A stretch of 64,000 nucleotides of DNA, taken from NCBI RefSeq assembly GCF_000429465.1, contig NZ_AUBX01000014.1, positions 124,001 through 188,000 on the forward strand. Reading direction: 5' to 3'. A program made the translations under genes and the position numbers. Below, piece after piece: positions 32,062-40,948 of the stretch. The notes under the pieces are model-generated. The model made no database searches, was not told the origin of the DNA, and was given only the letters and a program-made list of their open reading frames with translations. This DNA is from Algoriphagus vanfongensis DSM 17529 (lineage in GTDB: Bacteria; Bacteroidota; Bacteroidia; Cytophagales; Cyclobacteriaceae). Positions within the stretch are counted from its first letter, which is position 1. Every line of letters starts with the position of its first letter.

Positions 32062-32549
32062 CCTTTCAGGATCTTCACATCTCCATCCGGCCCGAGATAC
32101 ATCTCTTTGACGGAAGGGCCAAATAATGGAAAATACTTTTTTGTAGTGACATCTACGGACTCTTTCGTGTCGAAGTAAACCAGTACCGGCTGGGATATCT
32201 GAAAAAGCAACTTGTTCCACTCCGTATCTCGGATCAACGCGAATCGAATGGAACCGTTCACTGCCAAGCCCTCTGGGACCAATCGATTGGCCGGACTGGT
32301 GTAGATTGTGGGCTTCGAAGCATACTCGACGATATCGAGAGAGATTTCTGAAAACTGCTCAGAAATGGACCTGATCTGAAATAAATCAAATAACAAATAG
32401 ATCCCATCTTTCCCTTGTTGCTCCTTCCAGTTTTCCGGCTTGGTCAATGTGATGACCTTCCCATTCCCTTCCTTGATAGTGAGGCTTCCTTTGTCTCTGA
32501 ATAGTTTGACGAATTCCGATTGATCCAAAACGATAAAATTTTTGCACAA
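32058..32549 (-). CDS. Hypothetical protein coupled to cca; possible degenerate YrdC/Sua5-like
   Basis: Up to 163 residues, overlapping cca by ATGA. No ATG is available: in frame there is TTG at 32549, preceded closely by a stop, or TTG at 32528 (LDQSEFVK). A TATTTTTG promoter-like sequence directly upstream favours the later start. The order of segments (KDGIYLLFDLFQIRSISEQF, then KPTIYTSPANRLVPEGLAVN, SIRFALIRDTEWNKLLFQIS, QPVLVYF) recalls the second half of YrdC/Sua5 domains, where PGPLT, IRxP and TSAN occur, but the nucleotide-binding residues are missing. Sua5-type genes next to cca would make sense as tRNA genes. The relationship is inference and weak. Confidence 0.6.
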   Translation of the reverse strand: MCKNFIVLDQSEFVKLFRDKGSLTIKEGNGKVITLTKPENWKEQQGKDGIYLLFDLFQIRSISEQFSEISLDIVEYASKPTIYTSPANRLVPEGLAVNGSIRFALIRDTEWNKLLFQISQPVLVYFDTKESVDVTTKKYFPLFGPSVKEMYLGPDGDVKILKG

Positions 32550-32583
32550 AAATAATCAGAATATTGAGAGTAGGACGCACACA

Positions 32584-32614
32584 AAAAAACCTCTCCCAAG
32601 AAGAAGAGGTTTTT
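32584..32614 (-). terminator. Intrinsic terminator after the DUF6249-like gene
   Basis: AACCTCT and AGAGGTT arms around a loop, with seven T on the minus strand; it lies 22 bases beyond the stop. Confidence 0.75.
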
Positions 32615-32635
32615 GGAAAGCCTTTGAAGAAGGGA

Positions 32636-32974
32636 TTATCCTTTTTCGTTCAGTTTTCTATTGACAAAATAACTGACAGTCAAGCCCAATCCTCCAAAAA
32701 TAAAAATACAGGCTGGAAATGAGACATCAGAATCCATCCCTGCCTGACCCAGTAGAGCTCCCACCAATATTCCCACGCCTACACCGATCGCCAGCAGCGC
32801 AAAATTCAAAACAACTTCTCCGAAACTGTACTTCTTACCAGAATTAAACACTTTTGCATCGGCTCCTTTTTCGATCAATGCAAGCCTTTCTTTGTTTCTT
32901 GTAGACAGATACACATAGATGATCCCAAACAAGCAGGAAAAGATAATTAGCGGAATTAAGATTTCAGACATCAT
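32636..32974 (-). CDS. Small membrane protein (DUF6249-like)
   Basis: A 112-residue membrane protein: an N-terminal anchor helix (SEILIPLIIFSCLFGIIYVY), a short basic segment with NKERLALIEKGADAKVF, then two more helices (LLAIGVGVGILVGALLG and CIFIFGGLGLTVSYFV). The RxALIEKGxD segment after a first helix matches small Bacteroidota proteins commonly encoded beside ECF sigma factor genes, as here: the sigma gene starts about 100 bases away on the opposite strand. ATG 32974 or 32971 can serve as start. It may be part of a sigma-factor-controlled envelope response; that is inference. Confidence 0.75.
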   Translation of the reverse strand: MMSEILIPLIIFSCLFGIIYVYLSTRNKERLALIEKGADAKVFNSGKKYSFGEVVLNFALLAIGVGVGILVGALLGQAGMDSDVSFPACIFIFGGLGLTVSYFVNRKLNEKG

Positions 32975-33078
32975 AGTTTTGGTAGTTTTTTCTCCTTGGA
33001 TGAGCCGTATTCAGAAAAGGTTACAAGTCTTTGAAAAAAATTGTAACTTTTTTCTCATCCTTTTCATCTAAGGTGAAA

Positions 33079-33654
33079 ATGAAGTTTAAAGAAGACTCAG
33101 CTTATATAGACTTGATCCTCGCAGGAGACAGGCATGCCTTTGGCCTTTTGGTTCAAAAGCATCAGGCCTTTGCCTTTACCCTGGCGGTGCGGATCACCAA
33201 GAATGAAGAGGACGCTAAGGAAGTTGCACAAGATTCGTTTATCAAAATCTATCATTCCTTAGCTCAATTTGAACGAAAATCAGCATTCAAGACCTGGCTA
33301 TACAAAATTATTTATCATGAAGCCTTGGGAAAATTGCGCAAGAATCAAAGGCAATTTCTCAGAGTAGATGAGCTGGACTCTGAAGGCATGGAATTTGGTG
33401 ATTTCGAAACTGGTCTAGAGGCTATGCAAAGGGCTGAACGCAGCAAAATGATCCAGGAGGCATTGGATAGAATCAAACCTACAGAAGCAGCGATCTTAAC
33501 GCTATATTACCTCGAGGAGCAATCCATCAAGGAGATTCAAGAGATCACCTCCTATTCTGAGTCCAATATCAAAATCCTGCTTCACCGCGGGAGAAAAAAC
33601 TTAATGGTAGAAATTTCCAAAGCCATGGAAAATGAAAAAGTAAATATATCATGA
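33079..33654 (+). CDS. ECF-type RNA polymerase sigma factor
   Basis: A 191-residue sigma-70 family factor. Region 2 (about 8-80) contains FGLLVQKHQAFAFTLAVRIT and EDAKEVAQDSFIKIYHSLAQ, and FKTWLYKIIYHEALGKLRKN is the -10-binding end. Region 4 (about 125-180) contains LTLYYLEEQSIKEIQEITSY and SNIKILLHRGRKNL, the helix-turn-helix. The start ATG 33079 (MKFKEDSAY) is preferred over a TTG at 33031. Its stop overlaps the next gene as ATGA. The following membrane protein is probably its anti-sigma partner. The signal it answers to is unknown. Confidence 0.92.
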   Translation: MKFKEDSAYIDLILAGDRHAFGLLVQKHQAFAFTLAVRITKNEEDAKEVAQDSFIKIYHSLAQFERKSAFKTWLYKIIYHEALGKLRKNQRQFLRVDELDSEGMEFGDFETGLEAMQRAERSKMIQEALDRIKPTEAAILTLYYLEEQSIKEIQEITSYSESNIKILLHRGRKNLMVEISKAMENEKVNIS

Positions 33655-34061
33655 GCAAACAACTGAACAAGGACCAAGATCCACTATTTAAGTGGATTCA
33701 AGAGGCTGGTCATCAGCAACCCAGCCCAGATTTCTTTTTGTCGGTCATGACCAAACTGGACCAAGAAAAACCCATAAAATCCTATGAGCCAGTATTTTCC
33801 AGAATTCACTGGATACTCATTGCTCTTTTTATTGGGAGTATTATAGCCTTCTCTCTTATACCTACTGCCAGTGCTGGCACATGGTCGGAGTATCTGTTAG
33901 ACTATGTTGCATTTGATCTGCCTGCTATATCATTGAAAGCTCCTCACTTGGATATACCTTCTGTATTTACTACCAAAGTTATGTTGCAGTCCATTATATC
34001 ATTTGGATTATTGAGTTTAGCATTACTTGCTATGAGGATAAAAAATCTAAAAACACAATAA
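33651..34061 (+). CDS. Membrane partner of the ECF sigma factor, putative anti-sigma
   Basis: A 136-residue protein coupled to the sigma gene by a 4-base overlap. The N-terminal cytoplasmic part (1-55, PDFFLSVMTKLDQEKPIKSY) is followed by a membrane helix (HWILIALFIGSIIAFSLIP), an extracytoplasmic stretch (SEYLLDYVAFDLPAISLKAP) and a second helix (MLQSIISFGLLSLALLAM). Gene order and topology fit an anti-sigma factor, but no ZAS zinc motif or FecR domain is present, so the function is inferred from position. A clear terminator follows. Confidence 0.75.
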   Translation: MSKQLNKDQDPLFKWIQEAGHQQPSPDFFLSVMTKLDQEKPIKSYEPVFSRIHWILIALFIGSIIAFSLIPTASAGTWSEYLLDYVAFDLPAISLKAPHLDIPSVFTTKVMLQSIISFGLLSLALLAMRIKNLKTQ

Positions 34062-34092
34062 AAAAAGTGCAACTTATTTAGTTGCACTTTTT
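34061..34092 (+). terminator. Intrinsic terminator after sigma/anti-sigma pair
   Basis: AAGTGCAACT, loop TATTT, AGTTGCACTTTTT: perfect 10-bp stem and T-run. Confidence 0.88.
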
Positions 34093-34111
34093 AATTTTCA
34101 TTGAGTAAAGA

Positions 34112-34513
34112 TTATCCTCTCAGCCAATTGATAAATGTCTGATATCCCACTCCAATTTCTCTTGCGAAGGCAGCTTTGGTTTTGTTACCAGCAGCCTCTA
34201 CTTTTTTCCATTCTTCGATGATTTTACTTTTTTCCCCGTCAGAGAAAGATCTTCTTTTAGATGATTTAGCCACAGATCCACCGCTAATTAGAGAAACCAA
34301 TTCATTGAATTCACTAAGGAATTTGCCATCGGTCAGATACAGACCAGCTGCTTCCAATTTTTTAATCACATCATCTTTAGGATTGACTGGAGTGACAGCG
34401 ATTCCTCTTGCCGCTGCTTCATGCAAATCAATTTTTTTTCCTTCGGCAGTTTTGTAAACAAACCCATCGTTTTTTTTCAAATCAGCTATCGCTTCTTTAA
34501 TAAGGTCTCTCAT
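34112..34513 (-). CDS. Small protein with C-terminal transposase-type helix-turn-helix
   Basis: A 133-residue cytoplasmic protein. The N-terminal 70 residues (MRDLIKEAIADLKKNDGFVY ... LEAAGLYLTDGKFLSEFNEL) are of unknown family. The C-terminal 50 residues (RRSFSDGEKSKIIEEWKKVE, then KTKAAFAREIGVGYQTFINW) form a helix-turn-helix like that at the N-terminus of IS3/OrfA-type transposases and some regulators. No transposase catalytic domain or inverted repeats are present, so it is a stand-alone DNA-binding protein, probably a regulator. A basic linker (VAKSSKRR) joins the halves. An exact TACTTTTG element lies 26 bases upstream. Confidence 0.72.
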   Translation of the reverse strand: MRDLIKEAIADLKKNDGFVYKTAEGKKIDLHEAAARGIAVTPVNPKDDVIKKLEAAGLYLTDGKFLSEFNELVSLISGGSVAKSSKRRSFSDGEKSKIIEEWKKVEAAGNKTKAAFAREIGVGYQTFINWLRG

Positions 34514-34538
34514 GATAATTTAATTTAAGTATTGTAAT

Positions 34539-34546
34539 CAAAAGTA
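34539..34546 (-). promoter_or_regulatory. Putative -7 element for the HTH gene
   Basis: TACTTTTG on the minus strand, exact TAnnTTTG match, 26 bases before the ATG. No TTG at the right distance upstream. Confidence 0.45.
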
Positions 34547-34838
34547 GTTTGCAATTTATATAATATTATGATTGACAAAAGCGAACAATAGTTTTTTTTA
34601 AAACACATGTCTTCTTTTATATAAATCCCACAAGACTATCTAACAGTAAGGATTCTGATAACTCATAAATAGTCTCGATTGATTTTCATATTTACAGTGA
34701 AAAATGTACAAATGTCAAGCAAATGAAACGCTATACTAACCTTTTCGTCACTTGGCCGAGTATTTTCTCTTTGCTCTAAAAAATCGATTCAAATCAGAGG
34801 AAAACGAAAAATCTGAATCAGGTATCGGATAATTTTCC

Positions 34839-34846
34839 TAATTTTG
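34839..34846 (+). promoter_or_regulatory. Putative -7 element for pyrG
   Basis: TAATTTTG, exact TAnnTTTG match, 44 bases before the pyrG start. The -33 element is not recognisable. Confidence 0.4.
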
Positions 34847-34889
34847 AGCCCCATAAGAATCCAATCAAATTTCATCTCTCACCATTCTT

Positions 34890-36506
34890 ATGGCCTCATC
34901 CACCAAATACATCTTTATTACAGGAGGAGTTACTTCATCCCTCGGAAAAGGAATCATTGCCGCGTCTTTGGGCAAATTGCTTCAATCCAGAGGATTTTCA
35001 GTGACCATCCAAAAATTTGACCCTTATCTCAACATCGACCCAGGAACACTCAATCCCTATGAGCATGGTGAGTGCTATGTCACAGACGACGGAGCAGAGA
35101 CCGATTTGGACTTGGGACATTACGAGCGTTTTCTCAATATCACCACTTCTCAAGAAAACAACGTCACCACTGGAAGGATCTACAACAATGTCATCACCAA
35201 AGAAAGAAAGGGTGAATTCCTGGGAAAAACAGTTCAGGTCATTCCTCACATCACGGATGAGATCAAATCAAACTTCTATAAACTAGGCCAAGACGGCAAA
35301 TTTGACGTAGTCATCACCGAAATTGGTGGCTGTGTCGGGGACATCGAGTCTCTACCCTTCATCGAGGCAGTACGTCAGGCCCGTTGGGATCTGGGACCGA
35401 ATAATTTCTTGGTAATCCACCTGACATTGATCCCTTACCTGAAGGCGGCCAAAGAACTCAAGACAAAACCAACCCAGCACTCTGTCAAGCAATTGCTGGA
35501 GGCTGGTATCCAGCCGGACATCTTGGTCTGCCGTACCGAGCATCATCTTCCTGCCGATGTCAAGAAGAAACTTGCGCTTTTCTGTAATGTGCAGCTCAAC
35601 TGTGTCATCGAATCCATCGATGCCGACTCTATCTACGATGTACCTCTTTTGATGAAAAAAGAGAAACTAGATGAGCGTGTGATGACCAAGCTCAAGCTAA
35701 GCTCCAAGCAGAATACCGAACTTGAAAACTGGAAGGAATTTCTCGGCAAACTCAAAAATCCTACCCAAGAAGTCAACATAGGACTTATCGGAAAGTATGT
35801 TTCCCTGCCAGATTCCTACAAATCCATCATTGAGGCATTTACTCATGCTGGAGCATCGATCGAGTGCAAAGTCAACCTCAGACTAATATCTTCAGAAGAA
35901 ATCAACCCTGACAATCTACAGACCAAATTAGACGACTTAGATGGTATCCTCGTGGCTCCTGGTTTTGGAGAAAGAGGCTTTGAAGGAAAAATAGAAACAG
36001 TCAAATATGCCCGAGAAAACCAAATTCCATTTTTCGGAATCTGCTTGGGAATGCAAGTAGCCGTCATCGAATTCGCCAGAAATGTGCTGAATTTTGAAAA
36101 GGCTAACAGTACTGAAATGGATCCAGAAACTCCCTATCCGGTAATAGCCCTCATGGAGGAGCAGAAAAAAATCGACCAAATGGGCGGTACTATGAGATTA
36201 GGGGCTTATTCTTGCGATCTGAAAAAATCCAGCAAGGCCTATAGCGCCTATGGAAAAACCAAAATACAGGAGAGACACAGACATCGCTACGAGTTCAACA
36301 ATGAATTCATCAAAGAAATCGAAAGCGCTGGCATGATCGCCACTGGCAAAAACCCCGATACAGGACTAGTCGAAATCGTCGAGATCAAAAACCATCCTTA
36401 CTTTGTCGGCGTCCAGTTTCATCCGGAATACAAGAGTACTGTTTTGAGTCCTCAGCCGCTGTTTGTGAAGTTTATCCAAGCAGCCATCGATAAGAAAATC
36501 AAGTAA
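34890..36506 (+). CDS. pyrG: CTP synthase
   Basis: A 538-residue cytosolic enzyme making CTP from UTP, ATP and glutamine. The N-terminal synthase domain has the P-loop [11 protein letters not shown] (about 12-22), [20 protein letters not shown] and [11 protein letters not shown]. The C-terminal class I glutamine amidotransferase domain has the nucleophile C385 in FFGICLGMQ and H511/E513 in VQFHPEYKS. Length and motifs match the family fully. yidC follows 30 bases later on the same strand, so the two are probably co-transcribed. Confidence 0.97.
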   Translation: MASSTKYIFITGGVTSSLGKGIIAASLGKLLQSRGFSVTIQKFDPYLNIDPGTLNPYEHGECYVTDDGAETDLDLGHYERFLNITTSQENNVTTGRIYNNVITKERKGEFLGKTVQVIPHITDEIKSNFYKLGQDGKFDVVITEIGGCVGDIESLPFIEAVRQARWDLGPNNFLVIHLTLIPYLKAAKELKTKPTQHSVKQLLEAGIQPDILVCRTEHHLPADVKKKLALFCNVQLNCVIESIDADSIYDVPLLMKKEKLDERVMTKLKLSSKQNTELENWKEFLGKLKNPTQEVNIGLIGKYVSLPDSYKSIIEAFTHAGASIECKVNLRLISSEEINPDNLQTKLDDLDGILVAPGFGERGFEGKIETVKYARENQIPFFGICLGMQVAVIEFARNVLNFEKANSTEMDPETPYPVIALMEEQKKIDQMGGTMRLGAYSCDLKKSSKAYSAYGKTKIQERHRHRYEFNNEFIKEIESAGMIATGKNPDTGLVEIVEIKNHPYFVGVQFHPEYKSTVLSPQPLFVKFIQAAIDKKIK

Positions 36507-36536
36507 AAGAAATCCCCATCAGGGAACCAACAAATT

Positions 36537-38336
36537 ATGGATAGAAATCAAGCGACAGGATTAATCCTATTTGCAGCAGTGATTTTGGTGTATTCCATCT
36601 TCTTTGCAAGTAGTCCAGAAACTCCCCCAGTGCTAGAGGAGTCCCCTGTCCAAACTGAATCAGCTACTTCCGCTGCAGCAGACTTTAGTCCTGCTGCGCC
36701 ACTAGAAAACGATAGTACCATCGATGCCAATCGAGTTGCAAAATATGGTGCACTAGCTACCTTGACCCAAGGAGAAGAGGAAACAATCACCTTGGAAAAT
36801 GATAAAATCCAAGTAGCAATCTCCACTAAAGGTGGAGCTATCAAAGAGGTAAACCTAAAGGAATTTAAAACCTGGGAACAAGAGCCCTTGCTTTTGATCG
36901 ATGAGCAATCCTCTCAAATGGATTTCTCTATTGAGACGAGCAAAGGACCGGTGTCTCTTTCTGAGTTTTATTTCACGCCTGAGCTTTCTAACAGTCAAAA
37001 TGAAGAAGGACTGGCCATCTCCACCTTGACCTTGACTGCGGGAACCGAAAACGGTACTATTTCGCAAGTTTTCTCCATTACAGATGGTAGCTATGTAGTC
37101 GACAAAAGTTTCTCTGTGGACCGCTTCAATGGGGTATTGACTTCTCAATCTCTTGCTTTGAACTGGGAAGACCAAGTCAAAGCCGTGGAAAGAGACCTTG
37201 CCGAGTCCAGAAGAAAAACACAACTTAACTATTATACTAGCTCTGGATCCTATGAAAACCTAGGAGTGGGCGAAGATGCAGAAACCGAAACAGTCTCTGA
37301 ACCGGTAAAATGGATTGGTTTTAGCCAACGATTTTTCACTTCCGGGATTATTTCAGAGACAGGTTTCCAGCAGGTAAGCCTTAATCAAAGCACTCCAGCT
37401 GATAGTGCCGTCGTTAGGACCATGGCCACGAGTCTACAAGTGCCGATGGAAAATGGCTCAGCAAATCTTCAGTTCTACTTCGGACCAGATCAATACAAAA
37501 CCCTGAAAAAAGTCACCGATGGCTTTGAGAAGAATGTGGACATGGGCTACTTCTTTGTAAGCTGGGTCAACAAGTATATCATCGTCAACCTTTTCTACTT
37601 CTTAGAAAAGTTCTTTGACAACTACGGTGTCATCATCATTTTGATCGTACTGATCATCAAGCTTGCCCTATCTCCTTTGACATACAAGTCTTACATCGGG
37701 ATGGCAAAGATGCGGGTCATCAAGCCTGAGATAGACGAGCTCAAAGAGAAATATGGCGAGGATCAGACCAAAATGCAGCAGGAGCAAATGAAGCTGTTTT
37801 CCAAGCTGGGCGTATCTCCTATTTCTGGATGTTTGCCGCTTTTGCTTCAGATGCCATTCTTGTTTGCGATGTTCTTCTTCTTCCCTAATTCAGTAGAACT
37901 CAGACAGGAATCCTTCCTTTGGGCCAATGACCTTTCGACTTACGATGAATTCATCAAACTGCCATTTACCATTCCATTCTATGGATCCCATGTCAGTTTG
38001 TTCACCTTGTTGATGACCGTATCACAGATCGTGTACACACACTTCAATAACCAACTCACCACTGCCACGGGACCGATGAAAAACATAGGGTACATCATGC
38101 CAGTGATGTTTATGTTTATCCTAAACTCCTATCCAGCAGGTTTGAGTTTCTACTACTTCGTATCCAATATGGTGACATTTGGACAGCAGGCTTTGATCAA
38201 GCTATTTGTGGATGATGACAAAATCCGTCTGAAAGTAGAAGAAAACAAAGTGAAGAATGCGAATAAGAAAAAATCCAAATTCCAGCAAAGACTTGAGGAT
38301 GCGATGAAGGCAGCTGATGCCAATCGCAAGAAATAA
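36537..38336 (+). CDS. yidC: Membrane protein insertase YidC
   Basis: A 599-residue inner-membrane insertase that works alone or with SecYEG. An N-terminal helix (LILFAAVILVYSIFFASS) is followed by a long acidic linker and a periplasmic beta domain (about 75-340). The conserved five-helix insertase core (about 345-570) contains YGVIIILIVLIIKLALSPLT, MQQEQMKLFSKLGVSPISGC and YYFVSNMVTFGQQALIK. A basic C-terminal tail (KNANKKKSKFQQRLEDAMKA) may contact ribosomes. The size and large periplasmic domain are those of Gram-negative YidC. It follows pyrG and ends with a strong terminator. Confidence 0.97.
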   Translation: MDRNQATGLILFAAVILVYSIFFASSPETPPVLEESPVQTESATSAAADFSPAAPLENDSTIDANRVAKYGALATLTQGEEETITLENDKIQVAISTKGGAIKEVNLKEFKTWEQEPLLLIDEQSSQMDFSIETSKGPVSLSEFYFTPELSNSQNEEGLAISTLTLTAGTENGTISQVFSITDGSYVVDKSFSVDRFNGVLTSQSLALNWEDQVKAVERDLAESRRKTQLNYYTSSGSYENLGVGEDAETETVSEPVKWIGFSQRFFTSGIISETGFQQVSLNQSTPADSAVVRTMATSLQVPMENGSANLQFYFGPDQYKTLKKVTDGFEKNVDMGYFFVSWVNKYIIVNLFYFLEKFFDNYGVIIILIVLIIKLALSPLTYKSYIGMAKMRVIKPEIDELKEKYGEDQTKMQQEQMKLFSKLGVSPISGCLPLLLQMPFLFAMFFFFPNSVELRQESFLWANDLSTYDEFIKLPFTIPFYGSHVSLFTLLMTVSQIVYTHFNNQLTTATGPMKNIGYIMPVMFMFILNSYPAGLSFYYFVSNMVTFGQQALIKLFVDDDKIRLKVEENKVKNANKKKSKFQQRLEDAMKAADANRKK

Positions 38337-38338
38337 TC

Positions 38339-38361
38339 AAAAGGCCTTCGGGCCTTTTTTT
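38339..38361 (+). terminator. Intrinsic terminator after yidC
   Basis: AAAAGGCC, loop TTCG, GGCCTTTTTTT, three bases after the stop. Confidence 0.9.
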
Positions 38362-38626
38362 ATTGCTGCCGTCAATAAATCAAAAAGTAGGGCTAACCGG
38401 AAGGATCACAAGTCCAAATTAAGAATCAAGAAAATTTAACATCTTCCATCTACTCCCGTAGAAGTGGAATAAAAGACTGATCCAAGCCTGATTAGAAAGA
38501 CTCACAGCAAGGTTTTCTGCTTTTTCAGACAAAAACTGACAGATCTATCGGGATAAAAAAAGGAAGCTCCGAAGTCGAAAAAGACTGGAATTTGCTTAAT
38601 ATTGAGACTAAATTTCAAAAAGAACC
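38362..38626. other. Intergenic region before parA, 265 bases
   Basis: Only a weak promoter-like TAATATTG (38597-38604) was seen. No ParB-binding parS palindrome was recognised here or elsewhere in the window. Confidence 0.5.
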
Positions 38627-39409
38627 ATGGGAAAAATCATTGCTATAGCCAATCAAAAAGGAGGAGTTGGAAAAACCACCACCGCGATGAATTTGGCAGC
38701 CAGTCTAGCTGTGCTGGAGCATAAGACCCTGGTCATCGATGCCGACCCTCAGGCCAATACTACCTCTGGCCTAGGACATGATCCCAAAAATATAAGCACC
38801 AGCGTATACGAATGCATGGTGGATGGGATAGATGTCAGGGAAATCATCCTTCAGACTGAAATAGAACATTTGGATCTCGTGCCCTCTCACATCGACCTAG
38901 TCGGCGCTGAGGTGGAGATGATCAATATGGACAATCGGGAAGAGAAGATGAAAGAGGTGATTTTGCCTCTGAAAGATGAATATGACTTCATCATCATCGA
39001 CTGCTCTCCCTCTCTTGGCTTGATCACCATCAATGCATTGACAGCAGCACATTCGGTAATTATCCCGGTGCAGTGCGAGTATTTTGCATTGGAAGGCTTG
39101 GGCAAGCTACTCAACACCATCAAAATCATCCAGACCAGACTCAATCCTGATCTAGAAATAGAAGGCATTCTACTGACCATGTACGATGTCAGACTGCGAC
39201 TATCCAATCAGGTCGTAGAAGAAGTCAAAGTTCATTTCAAAAACATGGTATTCGATACCATTATTCCGCGAAATGTCCGATTGTCAGAGGCACCAAGTTT
39301 CGGCATGCCAGCAATTGCATTTGACGCAGATGGCAAAGGAGCCGTCGCCTACCTTAATTTGGCCAGCGAAATCGCGCAGAAAAACGGCCTTCAAAAAGTA
39401 AATTCATAA
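38627..39409 (+). CDS. parA: Chromosome-partitioning ATPase ParA/Soj
   Basis: A 260-residue ParA-type ATPase that drives origin segregation with ParB. The deviant Walker A is [14 protein letters not shown] at the N-terminus, with Walker A' [13 protein letters not shown] and Walker [14 protein letters not shown]. No N-terminal HTH is present, as in chromosomal Soj. The stop is one base from the parB start, so the pair is co-translated. The order parA-parB-DUF5683-dapB-lepB is conserved in Bacteroidota and is typically chromosomal, often but not always close to the origin. Confidence 0.95.
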   Translation: MGKIIAIANQKGGVGKTTTAMNLAASLAVLEHKTLVIDADPQANTTSGLGHDPKNISTSVYECMVDGIDVREIILQTEIEHLDLVPSHIDLVGAEVEMINMDNREEKMKEVILPLKDEYDFIIIDCSPSLGLITINALTAAHSVIIPVQCEYFALEGLGKLLNTIKIIQTRLNPDLEIEGILLTMYDVRLRLSNQVVEEVKVHFKNMVFDTIIPRNVRLSEAPSFGMPAIAFDADGKGAVAYLNLASEIAQKNGLQKVNS

Positions 39410-39410
39410 T

Positions 39411-40322
39411 ATGGCTGATCAAAAACCCAATAGAAAGAAAACTGCATTAGGAAGAGGATTGGGAGCCCTGTTGGAAGACAGCCCGGCCAAAAGCAAATCA
39501 GAAGACATCCTACCCGAGGTAGCGAAAACCGGAATTTTTGAAATTTCACTTTCCGATATACAAGTCAATCCTTTTCAGCCACGAACTCATTTTGACAAGG
39601 AAGCCCTTCAGGAGCTTTCCGAATCCATCAAGGTACAAGGGATCATTCAGCCGATCACTGTTCGCAAACTGGATCAAAACGAATACCAGTTAATCTCTGG
39701 TGAAAGGAGATTTCAGGCTTCCAAACTGGCAGGTCTGGAGAAGATCCCCGCCTATGTCCGTACTGCGAATGATCAGCAGATGCTGGAAATGGCTCTGATC
39801 GAAAACATCCAACGGGAAAACCTCAACGCACTGGAAATCGCCCAGTCTTACCAGAGACTACTCGCAGAATGTGACCTCAAGCAAGAGCAACTGGGAGATC
39901 GCGTTGGCAAAAACAGAACGACAGTCAACAATTACCTGAGACTACTCAAACTTCCTCCCACGATCCAAGCGGCTATTCGAGATCAGCAATTATCTATGGG
40001 ACATGCGCGAGCCCTGATCAATATCGAAGATGTGGACAAGCAACTCGCCATTTTCAAAAAGGCTGTAGAGGAAGAACTAAGTGTGCGCAAAGTCGAGGCT
40101 TTGGTCAAAGCTCTGAACGAAGGAAAACCAGAGAAAAAATCTGAACCAAGCCTAGATCCGGTCAGAAAATATGAGCTCAACAAAATCCAACAGCGACTCG
40201 CTTCTCATTTTGGAACCAAAGTAGCTCTGAAAGCCAACGAAAAAAACAAGGGAGAAATCAAAATCCCATTTACCTCTACCTCCGATCTCAATAGGATATT
40301 GGAGCTTTTGGAAATCATCTAA
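39411..40322 (+). CDS. parB: Chromosome-partitioning protein ParB
   Basis: A 303-residue ParB clamp protein that binds parS. The N-terminal CTPase domain has QVNPFQPRTHFDKEALQELS and the box II sequence ISGERRFQASKLAGL; ALIENIQRENLNALEIAQSY follows. The central HTH (LGDRVGKNRTTVNNYLRLLK) recognises parS, and a C-terminal dimerisation part ends IPFTSTSDLNRILELLEII. Length and domain order are those of Spo0J/ParB. It is directly after parA, with two bases before the next gene. Confidence 0.95.
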   Translation: MADQKPNRKKTALGRGLGALLEDSPAKSKSEDILPEVAKTGIFEISLSDIQVNPFQPRTHFDKEALQELSESIKVQGIIQPITVRKLDQNEYQLISGERRFQASKLAGLEKIPAYVRTANDQQMLEMALIENIQRENLNALEIAQSYQRLLAECDLKQEQLGDRVGKNRTTVNNYLRLLKLPPTIQAAIRDQQLSMGHARALINIEDVDKQLAIFKKAVEEELSVRKVEALVKALNEGKPEKKSEPSLDPVRKYELNKIQQRLASHFGTKVALKANEKNKGEIKIPFTSTSDLNRILELLEII

Positions 40323-40324
40323 TT

Positions 40325-40948
40325 TTGGAAAAAATAAGCCGACATTTCTCTTTATCGACCAAAGCCCCTTGGATCTCCTTGGGTCTTTTGTTTTTGTGCT
40401 TGATGCATGCGTCTCCTGTCCAGGCACAAGAGGTAGAGGAAGCTGTAGCTATAGAGAACATAGAGACTCCTTCACAAAAATCAGAGAAACCAGACTATTC
40501 CTCCTTGCCAAAGAATCCCAGAAAAGCGACCTTGCTTTCTGCCATTTTGCCGGGAGCAGGCCAAGTCTACAACGGCAAGGCCTGGAAGGTCCCGATTCTC
40601 TATGCCGGCTTTATCACCGACATCTATTTCATAGGGTTTAACAACAAGCGGTATCAGGTTTTTCGGGAGGCTTTGTTTGCCTTTGATGACGGTGAAGTCA
40701 ATGATTTCCCCAGTCTCAACCGGGATGCGCTAGTCAGAAACGTGGAATATTGGCGAAAAAACAGAGATTTGACGATCTTGCTCCTCGCTGGTATCTATGC
40801 ATTGAATATCATCGACGCCAATGTAGACGCCCACCTCTCAGGCTTTGACATATCCGATGACTTAGCTTTGGGATTCGAACCTAATTTTGAAACACTATCT
40901 GCCCGGAATCAACAATACGGGTTTACAATAAAACTAAGATTTCAATAA
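40325..40948 (+). CDS. DUF5683 family membrane-associated protein
   Basis: A 207-residue protein of the DUF5683 type found after parAB in Bacteroidota. A signal-like N-terminus (SLGLLFLCLMHASPVQAQ) is followed by an acidic linker, the conserved PRKATLLSAILPGAGQVYNG segment with KAWKVPILYAGF, two hydrophobic segments and TILLLAGIYALNIIDANVDA. The start is TTG at 40325, two bases after the parB stop, because no ATG precedes the signal peptide. The last base of the stop overlaps the dapB start (TAATG). Function is unknown. Confidence 0.85.
   Translation: MEKISRHFSLSTKAPWISLGLLFLCLMHASPVQAQEVEEAVAIENIETPSQKSEKPDYSSLPKNPRKATLLSAILPGAGQVYNGKAWKVPILYAGFITDIYFIGFNNKRYQVFREALFAFDDGEVNDFPSLNRDALVRNVEYWRKNRDLTILLLAGIYALNIIDANVDAHLSGFDISDDLALGFEPNFETLSARNQQYGFTIKLRFQ

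Larger units (their letters stand above)
34514..34889. other. Divergent intergenic region, 376 bases
   Basis: A+T-rich gap between the HTH gene and pyrG. It holds one promoter-like element for each direction (34539-34546 minus, 34839-34846 plus). No ORF or structured RNA was seen. Confidence 0.6.

Noticed and set aside
32062-32220. N-terminal extension of cca by 53 residues
   Set aside because: It overlaps the upstream gene in another frame, and the normal CCA-enzyme start is at 32061.
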